From assembly GCA_965652545.1 (NCBI GenBank), contig CBFGWV010000236.1, forward strand, positions 1 to 7,641: DNA of 7,641 nt, in the 5' to 3' direction. The DNA is from CBFGWV01 sp965652545. GTDB lineage: Bacteria > Pseudomonadota > Gammaproteobacteria > Competibacterales > Competibacteraceae. Position numbers and translations under genes: made by a program. Below the pieces are notes generated by a model that saw only the letters and a program-made list of their open reading frames with translations, made no database searches and was not told the origin of the DNA. Within the stretch, counting starts at the first letter, position 1, and every line of letters starts with the position of its first letter. Positions 1 to 6,148 of the stretch are shown here, piece after piece.

Positions 1-61
1 CGCTGCTATAGTCGATCGCAGCCCGATAGCGATGGTTCCGGAGGCATTAGGCCCGCGATGA
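1..61 (+). CDS. Possible 3' end of an upstream gene (partial, unidentified)
   Basis: The frame starting at base 2 is open from the left edge to a TGA at 59-61. That TGA overlaps the ATG of the next gene in an ATGA junction (58-61). The same 4-nt overlap occurs at the next junction downstream (825-828), which makes a translationally coupled upstream gene plausible. Only about 19 residues are visible and they match nothing I recognise. The frame of the next gene is also open to the left edge, so this stretch could instead be its extended N-terminus or simply non-coding. Confidence 0.25.
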   Translation, partial: AAIVDRSPIAMVPEALGPR

Positions 62-828
62 ACGATTCGATCCATACCTGGCGCGAGGGGGGTGTGCAAC
101 ACATCCAGTTCAACCGGCCGGAGAAAAAGAACGCCCTGACCAATGCGATGTACCGGGCCTGGGCCGACGCGTTGGTGACCGCGGATGCCGACCCGCAGGT
201 CCGGGCAGTGGTCTTCTCCGGTGCCGGCGGTCAATTCACCGCGGGCAACGACCTGGGCGATTTTCTCGACGACCCCCCCAGGGGAGAGGATGCACCGGTG
301 TTTTCACTGTTGCAGGCGCTGGTAAGCGTCGGCAAACCCCTGATTGCAGCGGTCGAGGGTGCAGCGGTGGGTATCGGCACAACAGTGCTGCTGCATTGCG
401 ATCTGGCATTCGCATCCGCGGAGGCGCGCTTCCAGATGCCCTTCGTGAGTCTGGGCCTGTGTCCCGAGGCTGCATCCAGCCTGCTCTTGCCTGCCCGGGT
501 GGGTCCGGCCCGCGCTGCTCAATGGCTGTTGACCGGTGCTGCATTCGGTGCTGCGGAGGCCGAGCGCGCCGGCTTGGTCAACGCGGTCTGCGAAACCGGT
601 CAGGTGTTGGATACGGCATCGCAAGCGGCCCGTCTTATCGCCGCCCAACCGCCAGCGGCGGTTCGCCTGACCCGTGATCTGTTACGCCGGCCGCAGCGCG
701 ATGCGGTGAACGCCACCTTGAGCGAGGAGGGTCGTTTGTTCGTCGAGCGGCTGGCCAGCGCGGAGGCGCGCGAGGCGTTCGCGGCGTTCTTCGAGAAGCG
801 TGCCCCGGACTTCAGTCGCTTCCAATGA
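58..828 (+). CDS. Crotonase-family protein, probably a delta3,delta2-enoyl-CoA isomerase-type enzyme
   Basis: This 256-residue cytoplasmic protein has the length and layout of the enoyl-CoA hydratase/isomerase (crotonase) superfamily. Recognisable elements are the N-terminal NRPEKKNAL block (residues 19-27), the FTAGNDL block that supplies one oxyanion-hole amide (60-66), and the GAAVGIGTT...HCDLAFAS block (101-120) with the second. By eye alignment to rat mitochondrial hydratase, the two catalytic glutamates (Glu144 and Glu164) correspond here to Thr109 and Phe129. The sequence instead carries LCPEAASSLLLP (134-145), which resembles the PEG/PEA-S-S block that holds the catalytic glutamate of peroxisomal-type enoyl-CoA isomerases. 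I therefore favour isomerisation of an unsaturated acyl-CoA in beta-oxidation over hydration. The ATG at 58 puts the family N-terminus in the usual place. A GGAGG at 40-44 is 13 nt away, longer than ideal, so coupling to an upstream gene is possible. The stop overlaps the next ATG by 4 nt. Superfamily membership is confident; the exact reaction is inferred. Confidence 0.88.
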   Translation: MNDSIHTWREGGVQHIQFNRPEKKNALTNAMYRAWADALVTADADPQVRAVVFSGAGGQFTAGNDLGDFLDDPPRGEDAPVFSLLQALVSVGKPLIAAVEGAAVGIGTTVLLHCDLAFASAEARFQMPFVSLGLCPEAASSLLLPARVGPARAAQWLLTGAAFGAAEAERAGLVNAVCETGQVLDTASQAARLIAAQPPAAVRLTRDLLRRPQRDAVNATLSEEGRLFVERLASAEAREAFAAFFEKRAPDFSRFQ

Positions 829-1076
829 GTGACATGCCTGTCCTGTTCATGACGGAAAGCTGCCATTTGTGCGAGGACGCCCAGCGGGTTGTATTCGAGG
901 TGCTGGGACGTCCCGCGCGAACGGTCGACATCGCGGATGACGATGCGCTCATGGCTCGCTACGGTGTGCGAATTCCCGTGGTGCTCGAGCCACTCAGCGG
1001 GCGGGAGCTCGGGTGGCCCTTCGATGCCGAGGTGTTTGCACAATGGTGGCGAAGCAGCAGAGGCGAATGGGTGTGA
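825..1076 (+). CDS. Small glutaredoxin/thioredoxin-fold protein with a CHLC motif
   Basis: This 83-residue protein resembles the DUF836/glutaredoxin-like family. It opens with a beta-strand (PVLFMT), followed by a Cys-X-X-Cys redox site C13-H-L-C16 at the head of a helix. It continues with a second strand (TVDIADD), and the cis-proline region R49-I50-P51-V52-V53 typical of thioredoxin folds. The CHLC signature is characteristic of the family, whose substrates are generally unknown. A cytoplasmic thiol-disulfide role is inferred from the fold. The start lies inside the previous gene (ATGA overlap at 825-828) with no clear separate ribosome site, so translation is probably coupled. An alternative ATG lies at 834 (Met4). 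I see no functional link to the crotonase gene beyond the shared operon. Confidence 0.82.
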   Translation: MSDMPVLFMTESCHLCEDAQRVVFEVLGRPARTVDIADDDALMARYGVRIPVVLEPLSGRELGWPFDAEVFAQWWRSSRGEWV

Positions 1077-1085
1077 CCCGCGTTC

Positions 1086-1123
1086 CTCGCCCCGGGCTCA
1101 CAGCGGTGGCTGCCCGAGGCGAG
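1086..1123 (+). terminator. Long GC-rich hairpin after the crotonase/glutaredoxin-like operon
   Basis: The arms at 1086-1097 and 1112-1123 pair over 11 of 12 positions, with one C-A mismatch in the plus-strand transcript. Bases 1102-1104 and 1109-1111 can form a small inner stem within the loop. The hairpin starts 9 nt after the stop codon at 1076, where a terminator is expected. No U-tract follows, so it is not a textbook intrinsic terminator. It may act with Rho or stabilise the mRNA 3' end. Confidence 0.45.
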
Positions 1124-1152
1124 TGACAGCCTCCTAGTGTGATTATTCTAAT
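1123..1152 (+). promoter_or_regulatory. Candidate sigma-70 promoter of the phasin gene
   Basis: GTGACA at 1123-1128 matches 5 of 6 bases of the -35 consensus, and TCTAAT at 1147-1152 matches 5 of 6 bases of the -10 consensus. The spacer is 18 nt. Transcription would begin near 1158-1160 and leave a leader of about 55 nt before the phasin start. The -35 box touches the end of the preceding hairpin, which fits a boundary between two transcription units. Assigned by eye. Confidence 0.5.
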
Positions 1153-1200
1153 CTGCCTCCCTAGACTGGCCTCATCGTAAGCAAAATCGATGACAAAGCC

Positions 1201-1206
1201 GGAGGT
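1201..1206 (+). promoter_or_regulatory. Shine-Dalgarno site that decides the phasin start
   Basis: GGAGGT lies 7 nt before the ATG at 1214, an ideal spacing. The earlier in-frame ATG at 1190 has no such site and would place this motif inside the coding sequence, so 1214 is the better start. Confidence 0.75.
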
Positions 1207-1213
1207 AAATCCC

Positions 1214-1645
1214 ATGGTCAAGAAAGTGAAAGCCCTGAGCGAGAAACAACTGTCCCTGCGGATCAAGGAATCCGCCCACCAGATCTGGCTGGCCGGCCTC
1301 GGGGCATTTGCCCTGGCGCAGGAGGAGGGGAGCAAGGTCTTCGACAATCTCGTCAATGAAGGCAAGGTGATCGAGGACCGGACCCGTAAAGCGGCCAATG
1401 AGCGGGTGGATTCCATCCGCGACCGCGCGACCGGTACCTTCGACCGTCTGGAGCAGGTATTCGAAGACCGCGTTTCCCGGGCGCTGAACCGTTTGGGCGT
1501 ACCGACCAACGAAGACATCCAGGTGTTGGCGACACGCGTTGCGGAACTGAACAAGAACGTTCAGGCTCTGCTGGATGCCCAGAAGCCGACTCGCACCGTC
1601 AGCCGCAAGGCCGACGAGAAGCTCGAGGACAAGTCCGCGGCTTGA
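1214..1645 (+). CDS. PhaI/PhaF-type phasin (PHA granule-associated protein)
   Basis: This 143-residue, highly charged, mostly helical protein matches the polyhydroxyalkanoate granule-associated (phasin) family. Residues 20-45 contain the signature SAHQIWLAGLGAF followed by ALAQEEGSKVFDNLV, the amphipathic helix thought to coat the granule. Residues 85-99 contain RVSRALNRLGVPT, the conserved second block, followed by a leucine-heptad stretch (about 103-123) likely to oligomerise as a coiled coil. The C-terminus is a short lysine-rich tail without the long AAKP repeats of PhaF, so it is closer to PhaI. Proteins of this family coat PHA granules, control their size and number, and can link them to the nucleoid. 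The start at 1214 is chosen over 1190 from the ribosome site. The gene appears to be monocistronic, with its own candidate promoter, and converges on napC. No PHA synthase is visible in this window, so granule formation is inferred from the family. Confidence 0.88.
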   Translation: MVKKVKALSEKQLSLRIKESAHQIWLAGLGAFALAQEEGSKVFDNLVNEGKVIEDRTRKAANERVDSIRDRATGTFDRLEQVFEDRVSRALNRLGVPTNEDIQVLATRVAELNKNVQALLDAQKPTRTVSRKADEKLEDKSAA

Positions 1646-1670
1646 TTCCCTTGCTGGTGAGAGCATTGCG

Positions 1671-1706
1671 ACGGCACCCGAATTCATGGATGGATCCGGG
1701 CGCCGT
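1671..1706 (-). terminator. Hairpin between convergent phasin and napC genes
   Basis: The arms at 1671-1680 and 1697-1706 form a 10-bp stem. In the minus-strand transcript all ten positions pair (one as G-U); in the plus-strand transcript one becomes an A-C mismatch. The loop is 16 nt. It lies 33 nt beyond the napC stop and 25 nt beyond the phasin stop. No T-tract follows on either strand, so terminator function is inferred from position and stem strength. It fits the nap operon better than the phasin gene. Confidence 0.42.
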
Positions 1707-1739
1707 GTGCGTGACCCACGAGATTTGTGCAGAGCTTCC

Positions 1740-2375
1740 CTAGTTGACTGGCGCAGTCTGCGTGTCGGGGGACAAATCCCAACCTTCCACCCCTTGCATC
1801 GGGGGTAGGTCATGAGCAATTCCCTTGTGGCAGTCGATACAGGTGCGGCCTTCCTGCTGCAGCCCGCGCGTATGGGCTTGCTCTGCCCGCGGACTTTGAC
1901 GCGTGAAATCCATGTACTCGAATGCGTGGCAATTGCGGCATTCGAGTGAATCGTTCGCCTTCAAGCGGCGCCACTCGCGATTAGCCATCTCAAGGCGATG
2001 AGCAAGAAATTTCTCCCGCGTGTTGATGGTTCCGAAGATCTTCCCCCAGACTTCCTTGGATGCTTGCATCTTCCTGGCGATCTTGTCGGTCCATTCATGG
2101 GGAACATGACAGTCCGGGCATGTCGCACGGACACCGGAGCGGTTGGTGAAGTGAATAGTGCCCTGTATTTCCTGGTAGACGTTATCGCGCATCTCGTGAC
2201 AGCTAATGCAGAACGCCTCGGTATTGGTCAGCTCCAGGGCGGTATTGAAGCCACCCCAGAACAGAATGCCGCAGACAAACCCGCCGACGGTCAGAAAACC
2301 CAGGCTGAAAAACCTCGAGGGGCGGAGCAGGGTGTGCCGGAATTTGTTCAACCGCCGTTTCAGCGTCGTGAACAC
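1740..2375 (-). CDS. napC: NapC, tetraheme c-type quinol dehydrogenase
   Basis: This 211-residue protein belongs to the NapC/NirT family, which anchors to the inner membrane, oxidises quinol and passes electrons to periplasmic NapAB. A single N-terminal membrane helix spans about residues 22-45 and is preceded by a basic cytoplasmic tail (KRRLNKFRH). Four CXXCH heme-attachment motifs follow: CISCH (56-60), CPDCH (86-90), CRNCH (146-150) and CIDCH (179-183). The count and length are normal for the family. Translation starts at a GTG (2375-2373) with AGGAGG at 2386-2381, 5 nt upstream. That ribosome site overlaps the napB stop codon (2387-2385), so the two genes are probably translationally coupled. 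The last gene of the operon, it is followed by a hairpin in the convergent gap. NirT and TorC-like relatives share the fold, but the neighbours make NapC the secure call. Confidence 0.95.
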   Translation of the reverse strand: MFTTLKRRLNKFRHTLLRPSRFFSLGFLTVGGFVCGILFWGGFNTALELTNTEAFCISCHEMRDNVYQEIQGTIHFTNRSGVRATCPDCHVPHEWTDKIARKMQASKEVWGKIFGTINTREKFLAHRLEMANREWRRLKANDSLECRNCHAFEYMDFTRQSPRAEQAHTRGLQQEGRTCIDCHKGIAHDLPPMQGVEGWDLSPDTQTAPVN

Positions 2376-2384
2376 GGTAGCCTC

Positions 2385-2840
2385 CTACTGCGGCTGCTGA
2401 TGTTGCCGCCGAATGAGGCTGTCGGCGTCGATGAAGTCGTTCTCCACCAAGGGCCTGGCGTCGGTTTGCGGTACATGGCATTGCGTGCAGAAATACCGCC
2501 GTGGCGACAGCTCGGCAAGAAAGTTGCCGTCGCGGTCCTGATAATGCGTAACGCTGACCATCGGCGCTTGGCTCCGCTCGGTCATGGCCCGGGCATGGCA
2601 TGACATGCACTTGTTGGCGTTAAGATCGAGTTGGTAATCGTCGATCTTGTGCGGAATCGTCGGCGGCTGCATCGGATAGGCCCGTGTCCGGCGAATGTCC
2701 CGGTTTTCCACAGTCGGCATGCGAGGCGGCTCCGGCTCCTCGGTAATCGGCGACTGTCGTAACGTATCGGTGCCCGGCTGCGCGTAGAGCGACGAGCACA
2801 CCAGTGCCAGAGAAACCATAAACAAAGTCAATCTAGTCAT
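2385..2840 (-). CDS. napB: NapB, diheme cytochrome c subunit of periplasmic nitrate reductase
   Basis: This 151-residue precursor has a Sec signal peptide (residues 1-20, hydrophobic core LTLFMVSLALV, likely cleavage after SLYA). The mature protein has two CXXCH heme sites, CMSCH (78-82) and CTQCH (118-122). His64 in TIPHKI and His99 in SVTHYQD are the probable distal axial ligands, as in known NapB proteins. In the periplasm it binds NapA and relays electrons from NapC to the NapA iron-sulfur cluster. The frame stays open 16 codons further up to 2888, inside napA. I choose ATG 2840 because it gives a proper signal peptide and because AAGGAGG at 2853-2847 sits 6 nt upstream, directly after the napA stop (2857-2855). 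Confidence 0.94.
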   Translation of the reverse strand: MTRLTLFMVSLALVCSSLYAQPGTDTLRQSPITEEPEPPRMPTVENRDIRRTRAYPMQPPTIPHKIDDYQLDLNANKCMSCHARAMTERSQAPMVSVTHYQDRDGNFLAELSPRRYFCTQCHVPQTDARPLVENDFIDADSLIRRQHQQPQ

Positions 2841-2846
2841 TGCCCG

Positions 2847-2853
2847 CCTCCTT
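2847..2853 (-). promoter_or_regulatory. Shine-Dalgarno site that decides the napB start
   Basis: AAGGAGG on the minus strand is 6 nt before the ATG at 2840-2838 and falls directly after the napA TAG. It supports the shorter napB with an intact signal peptide over the in-frame upstream start at 2888. Confidence 0.75.
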
Positions 2854-2854
2854 G

Positions 2855-5356
2855 CTATATCTGCACCGGTATGATCTTGCAGGCGCACTTCTTGAAGTCG
2901 GTTTGCTTGGAAATCGGGTCGGTAGCGTCCAGTGTCACCTTGTTGATGAGCTGACTGGAGTCGAACCAGGGCACGTAGACTACGCCTTTGGGTGGCTTGT
3001 TTCGGCCGCGGGTTTCCACCCGTGTACGGATCTCACCTCGTCGGCTGACGATTCGCACCTCGGTGCCGCGGCGCATCCCGTGCTCGCGCGCATCCTCGGG
3101 ATGCATGAATACCTGCGCGTTGGGATAGGCCCGGTACAGTTCGGGGACCCGGCGGGTCATCGAGCCGGAATGCCAGTGCTCGAGGACACGACCGGTTACC
3201 AGCCAGAATGGGTATTCCGCGTCCGGAACCTCGGCCGGCGGCTCGTAAGGGAGGGCGAAAATGGCCGCTCGTCCATCGGGGTTGCCATAGAAGCGGAAGC
3301 CGCTACCGACTGGGACGTAGGGGTCGCTGCCTTCGCGATACCGCCACACGGTTTCCTTGCCATTGACGACCGGCCAGCGCAAGCCTCGTGCCTGATGGTA
3401 GTCATCAAAGGGTGCCAGGTCATGGCCGTGATCCCGGCCAAAGGACGCATACTCCTCGAAGAGCCCTTTCTGTGCATAAAAGCCGAAATGTGCGGCTTCG
3501 TCGTTCTTGTAGCCCTCTTCCACATCGGTGACGGGATAGCGATCGACCTGGCCGTTTTGAAAGAGGATGTCGAACAAGGTTTTTCCCTTGTGCTCGGGTG
3601 CTTTGTCGAGTAACTCTGCTGGCCATACATCTTCTGCCGTGAATCGCTTGGCGAACTCCATGATCTGCCATAGATCGGACCGGGCTTCGCCGGGTGCGCT
3701 GACCAGTTGATGCCAGAACTGCGTGCGTCGTTCAGCGTTTCCGTAGGCACCTTCTTTTTCCACCCACATTGCCGTGGGCAGGATCAGGTCGGCCAGCTCT
3801 GTCGTGACTGTCGGATACGCATCCGACACGACGATGAAGTTGTCGGGGTTGCGGTAGCCGGGAATGAGCTCCTCATTGATGTTCGGCGCAGCCTGGGCGT
3901 TGTTGTTGACCATGACCCAATAGGCATTCAATACACCGTCCTTCAGCTTGCGGTTCTGCTCGACCGCATGAAAGCCCGGCGTGGCGGGTATTGTGCCATC
4001 GGGCAACTTCCAGATCTTTTCCGCATAGGTGCGGTGTTCCGGCTTTGTGACGACCATGTCCGCCGGCAAACGATGCGTGAACGTACCCACCTCGCGGGCC
4101 GTCCCACACGCCGAAGGCTGGCCAGTCAAAGAGAAAGGACTGTTTCCGGGCGATGCGATCTTGCCGGTCAAAAGGTGCAGGTTGTAGACAAGATGGTTTG
4201 CCCATACGCCGCGGGTATGTTGATTGAATCCCATGGTCCAGAAGGACATGACCTTGACGTTGGGGTCGGCATACAAAGCAGCCAGGGCGTCGAGTTTATC
4301 TTTGGATACACCGGAGAGTCGCGTCACCGTATCCGCGTCATAGGCCTGTACAAATTCGGCATACTGCTCGAAATCGATGTCGACTGCGCCGCCGACGTCG
4401 TTGGCATTGGTGGCGGCCTGCTCAAGCTTGTGCTCCGGTCGCAACCCGTAGCCAATATCGGCATTGCCGAGCTTGAACCTGGCGTGCTTGCCGATGAAAT
4501 CGTGGTTCACGGCGTCCTGTTCGATGATGTAGCGGGCGATGTAGTTGGCGATGGCCAAGTCGGCTTGCGGTGTGAATATGATCGGCAGGTCGGCCAGTTC
4601 GAATGAGCGGTGCTCGAAGGTCGAGAGCACTGCAACCCTCACGTTTTGTGCCGAGAGCCGGCGGTCGGAAACACGGGTCCAAAGGATCGGGTGCATCTCT
4701 GCCATGTTCGAGCCCCAGAGCACGAAGGCATCTGCGTGTTCGATGTCGTCATAGGCGCCCATCGGTTCGTCCATGCCGAAGGTGCGCATGAACGCGACTG
4801 CGGCGGATGCCATGCAATGGCGGGCGTTTGGGTCGATATTGTTGGAGCGAAACCCCGCCTTGTAGAGTTTGAGGGCGGCGTAGCCCTCCCAGATCGTCCA
4901 CTGCCCCGATCCGAACATCCCGACGGCAGTCGGTCCTTTTTCACGCAGGGCCGACTTGAACTTCTCGGCCATGACGTCAAACGCCTGCTCCCAGCTCACC
5001 GGTGTGAATTCACCCTCCTTGTGATAGGCGCCATCGCGCATGCGAAGCAACGGCTGTGTCAGTCGGTCCTCGCCATACATGATCTTGGAGAGAAAGTAGC
5101 CTTTGATGCAGTTGATGCCGCGGTTCACCGGGGAGAGGATGTCACCGTGGGTTGCGACCACCTGGTTGTCGCGGGTCGCAACATTGACGCTGCAGCCGGT
5201 ACCGCAAAATCGACACGGCGCCTTGTTCCAGGTCAACCGCGTCATCTCTGCCGACGTGACGATGTTCTGAGCCGGCGCTGGTAGCGACAGCCCCCCGGCG
5301 GCGGCTGCGGAGCTTGCGGCGGTCAGCTTGATGAAGTCACGGCGCGTCAGATCCAT
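2855..5356 (-). CDS. napA: NapA, catalytic subunit of periplasmic nitrate reductase
   Basis: This 833-residue molybdoenzyme reduces nitrate to nitrite in the periplasm, using a Mo-bis-MGD cofactor and one 4Fe-4S cluster. The N-terminus is a twin-arginine (Tat) signal, TRRDFIK (4-10), with an alanine-rich core and a probable cleavage after PAPA (residue 29). Cluster ligands follow as Cys48-X2-Cys51-X3-Cys55-X27-Cys83. The expected molybdenum ligand is Cys181 in NARHCMASA. The C-terminal cofactor-binding block WLVTGRVLEHWHSGSMTRR and the ending DATDPISKQTDFKKCACK are typical of NapA. Length is normal and no frameshift is seen. I start at ATG 5356 rather than TTG 5362, because AGGAG (5368-5364) is 7 nt from the ATG and lies within napD, giving a 20-nt overlap. 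NapD should bind the Tat signal during maturation, and NapB is the electron donor. Assimilatory NasA is the main look-alike, but the Tat signal and operon exclude it. Confidence 0.97.
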   Translation of the reverse strand: MDLTRRDFIKLTAASSAAAAGGLSLPAPAQNIVTSAEMTRLTWNKAPCRFCGTGCSVNVATRDNQVVATHGDILSPVNRGINCIKGYFLSKIMYGEDRLTQPLLRMRDGAYHKEGEFTPVSWEQAFDVMAEKFKSALREKGPTAVGMFGSGQWTIWEGYAALKLYKAGFRSNNIDPNARHCMASAAVAFMRTFGMDEPMGAYDDIEHADAFVLWGSNMAEMHPILWTRVSDRRLSAQNVRVAVLSTFEHRSFELADLPIIFTPQADLAIANYIARYIIEQDAVNHDFIGKHARFKLGNADIGYGLRPEHKLEQAATNANDVGGAVDIDFEQYAEFVQAYDADTVTRLSGVSKDKLDALAALYADPNVKVMSFWTMGFNQHTRGVWANHLVYNLHLLTGKIASPGNSPFSLTGQPSACGTAREVGTFTHRLPADMVVTKPEHRTYAEKIWKLPDGTIPATPGFHAVEQNRKLKDGVLNAYWVMVNNNAQAAPNINEELIPGYRNPDNFIVVSDAYPTVTTELADLILPTAMWVEKEGAYGNAERRTQFWHQLVSAPGEARSDLWQIMEFAKRFTAEDVWPAELLDKAPEHKGKTLFDILFQNGQVDRYPVTDVEEGYKNDEAAHFGFYAQKGLFEEYASFGRDHGHDLAPFDDYHQARGLRWPVVNGKETVWRYREGSDPYVPVGSGFRFYGNPDGRAAIFALPYEPPAEVPDAEYPFWLVTGRVLEHWHSGSMTRRVPELYRAYPNAQVFMHPEDAREHGMRRGTEVRIVSRRGEIRTRVETRGRNKPPKGVVYVPWFDSSQLINKVTLDATDPISKQTDFKKCACKIIPVQI

Positions 5357-5624
5357 GGTCAATCTCCTGCGCCAGCGAGTCGGCGCTCTCGATGTGGTGG
5401 TACACCAGATTGGCGGCGTAAACGCCTGGTTCTTGTTGGATCCGGTCTAAGATCTCGACGATCTGTCGATCACCGTCCGTTTCCAGAACCGCAACCAGCT
5501 TCCCTGAGGGGTCGACCGCGTGGATCTCCAGCCCGGCAATCGTCCGCAGATGGGTCATCAGCGCTTGCATCCGGATCGGCTGGACCCGTATGAGAATGCT
5601 GGAAATATGCACCAGGGCGCTCAT
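5337..5624 (-). CDS. napD: NapD, maturation chaperone for NapA
   Basis: This 95-residue cytoplasmic protein has the small ferredoxin-like fold pattern of NapD. An N-terminal strand (LVHISSILIRV) is followed by a helix ending in the IAGLEIHAVDPSGKLVAVLET block, a second helix (IVEILDRIQQEPGVY) and a final strand (AANLVYHHIE). NapD binds the Tat signal peptide of NapA and holds back export until the cofactor is inserted. The start ATG (5624-5622) overlaps the napF stop in ATGA, with GGAGG at 5633-5629 inside napF. The 3' end overlaps napA by 20 nt and contains the napA ribosome site, so synthesis of chaperone and client is tightly coupled. Confidence 0.93.
   Translation of the reverse strand: MSALVHISSILIRVQPIRMQALMTHLRTIAGLEIHAVDPSGKLVAVLETDGDRQIVEILDRIQQEPGVYAANLVYHHIESADSLAQEIDHGSDAP
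5364..5368 (-). promoter_or_regulatory. Shine-Dalgarno site of napA inside napD
   Basis: AGGAG on the minus strand is 7 nt from ATG 5356. It would be only 1 nt from the TTG at 5362, so it rules out that alternative start. Confidence 0.72.
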
Positions 5625-6124
5625 TCAGCCTCCGGTGTGGGTGTGCCCCGCGGGTGGACTCCGATTGCGTTGACGGGGCAGGCGCTTACGCAGGCGCCAC
5701 AACCGGTGCAGCGTTCGCCATTGAGGTCCGGGGTCGACATCGACTGATATCGGGGCGCAAAGCGAATGGCGTCGGTTTGGCAGGCATCGCCGCAACTGCG
5801 GCAATAGATCTGCCGGTGGCCCAGGCAGTCGGTACCAAACCGGGCGATATGATCCCAGGGATCAGTCGTTGCGGGGTCGGTGAACACCGGGTCGGGACAG
5901 ACATCGACACAGCTGGCGCAGAAGGTGCACTCACCGCGATTGAAATCTATCTGCGGGAAGCCTCCGCTACCGCTGATCAGTATTCCCGGCGGGCAGGCTT
6001 CCACACAGGCCTGGCAGCGCGAACAATCGCCGATAAATGCGGCCTCGGGGAGGGCCCACGGCGGGCGTAGCGGCGTTGGAAGACGCCGTTGGCCACGGAG
6101 AAACTGACGGCGCGTGGCATCCAC
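5621..6124 (-). CDS. napF: NapF, polyferredoxin accessory protein of the Nap system
   Basis: This 167-residue protein has cysteine groups for several 4Fe-4S clusters: C34-X2-C37-X2-C40-X3-C44-P; C66-X2-C69-X2-C72-X3-C76-P; an atypical C100/C108-X2-C111-X3-C115; and C139-X2-C142-X2-C145-X3-C149-P. This spacing and the length match NapF. The N-terminus TRRQFLRG looks like a Tat signal but lacks a hydrophobic core, as is usual for NapF, which stays in the cytoplasm and has been linked to NapA maturation. Translation starts at GTG 6124. CGGAG at 6136-6132, 7 nt upstream, supports it, and no in-frame ATG lies near. The stop overlaps napD by 4 nt. Confidence 0.92.
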   Translation of the reverse strand: MDATRRQFLRGQRRLPTPLRPPWALPEAAFIGDCSRCQACVEACPPGILISGSGGFPQIDFNRGECTFCASCVDVCPDPVFTDPATTDPWDHIARFGTDCLGHRQIYCRSCGDACQTDAIRFAPRYQSMSTPDLNGERCTGCGACVSACPVNAIGVHPRGTPTPEAE

Positions 6125-6131
6125 GGAGGGG

Positions 6132-6136
6132 CTCCG
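6132..6136 (-). promoter_or_regulatory. Shine-Dalgarno site supporting the GTG start of napF
   Basis: CGGAG on the minus strand ends 7 nt before GTG 6124, in the 24-nt gap after napE. The alternative ATG at 6120-6118 is out of frame. Confidence 0.55.
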
Positions 6137-6148
6137 ATCGTCCAGGGC

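Noticed and set aside
1190..1213. Longer phasin N-terminus starting at ATG 1190
   Set aside because: The strong GGAGGT at 1201-1206 is correctly spaced for ATG 1214, and the extra residues are not typical of the family.
1172..1819. Minus-strand 215-codon frame opposite the phasin gene
   Set aside because: It overlaps the recognised phasin completely and part of napC in another frame, has no ribosome site of note and matches no family I recognise.
1998..2603. Plus-strand 201-codon frame opposite napC and napB
   Set aside because: It covers two genes with unmistakable CXXCH motifs and shows no protein family features; it is a shadow of GC-rich coding DNA.
2781..2840. NapB as a lipoprotein because of Cys15 in its signal peptide
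   Set aside because: The residues before the cysteine (A-L-V-C) do not make a lipobox, and a Sec cleavage after SLYA fits known NapB proteins.
2840..5284. Three long plus-strand open frames (2840-3613, 3707-4606, 4610-5284) opposite napA
   Set aside because: All three lie in the same phase, the register in which antisense codons are exact complements of napA codons. In that register stops arise only opposite CTA, TTA or TCA codons, which are rare in GC-rich genes, so long open frames are expected. None has a recognisable domain.
6121..6124. NapF as a Tat-exported protein because of TRRQFLRG
   Set aside because: No hydrophobic signal core follows the arginines, and NapF proteins commonly carry this motif while remaining cytoplasmic.
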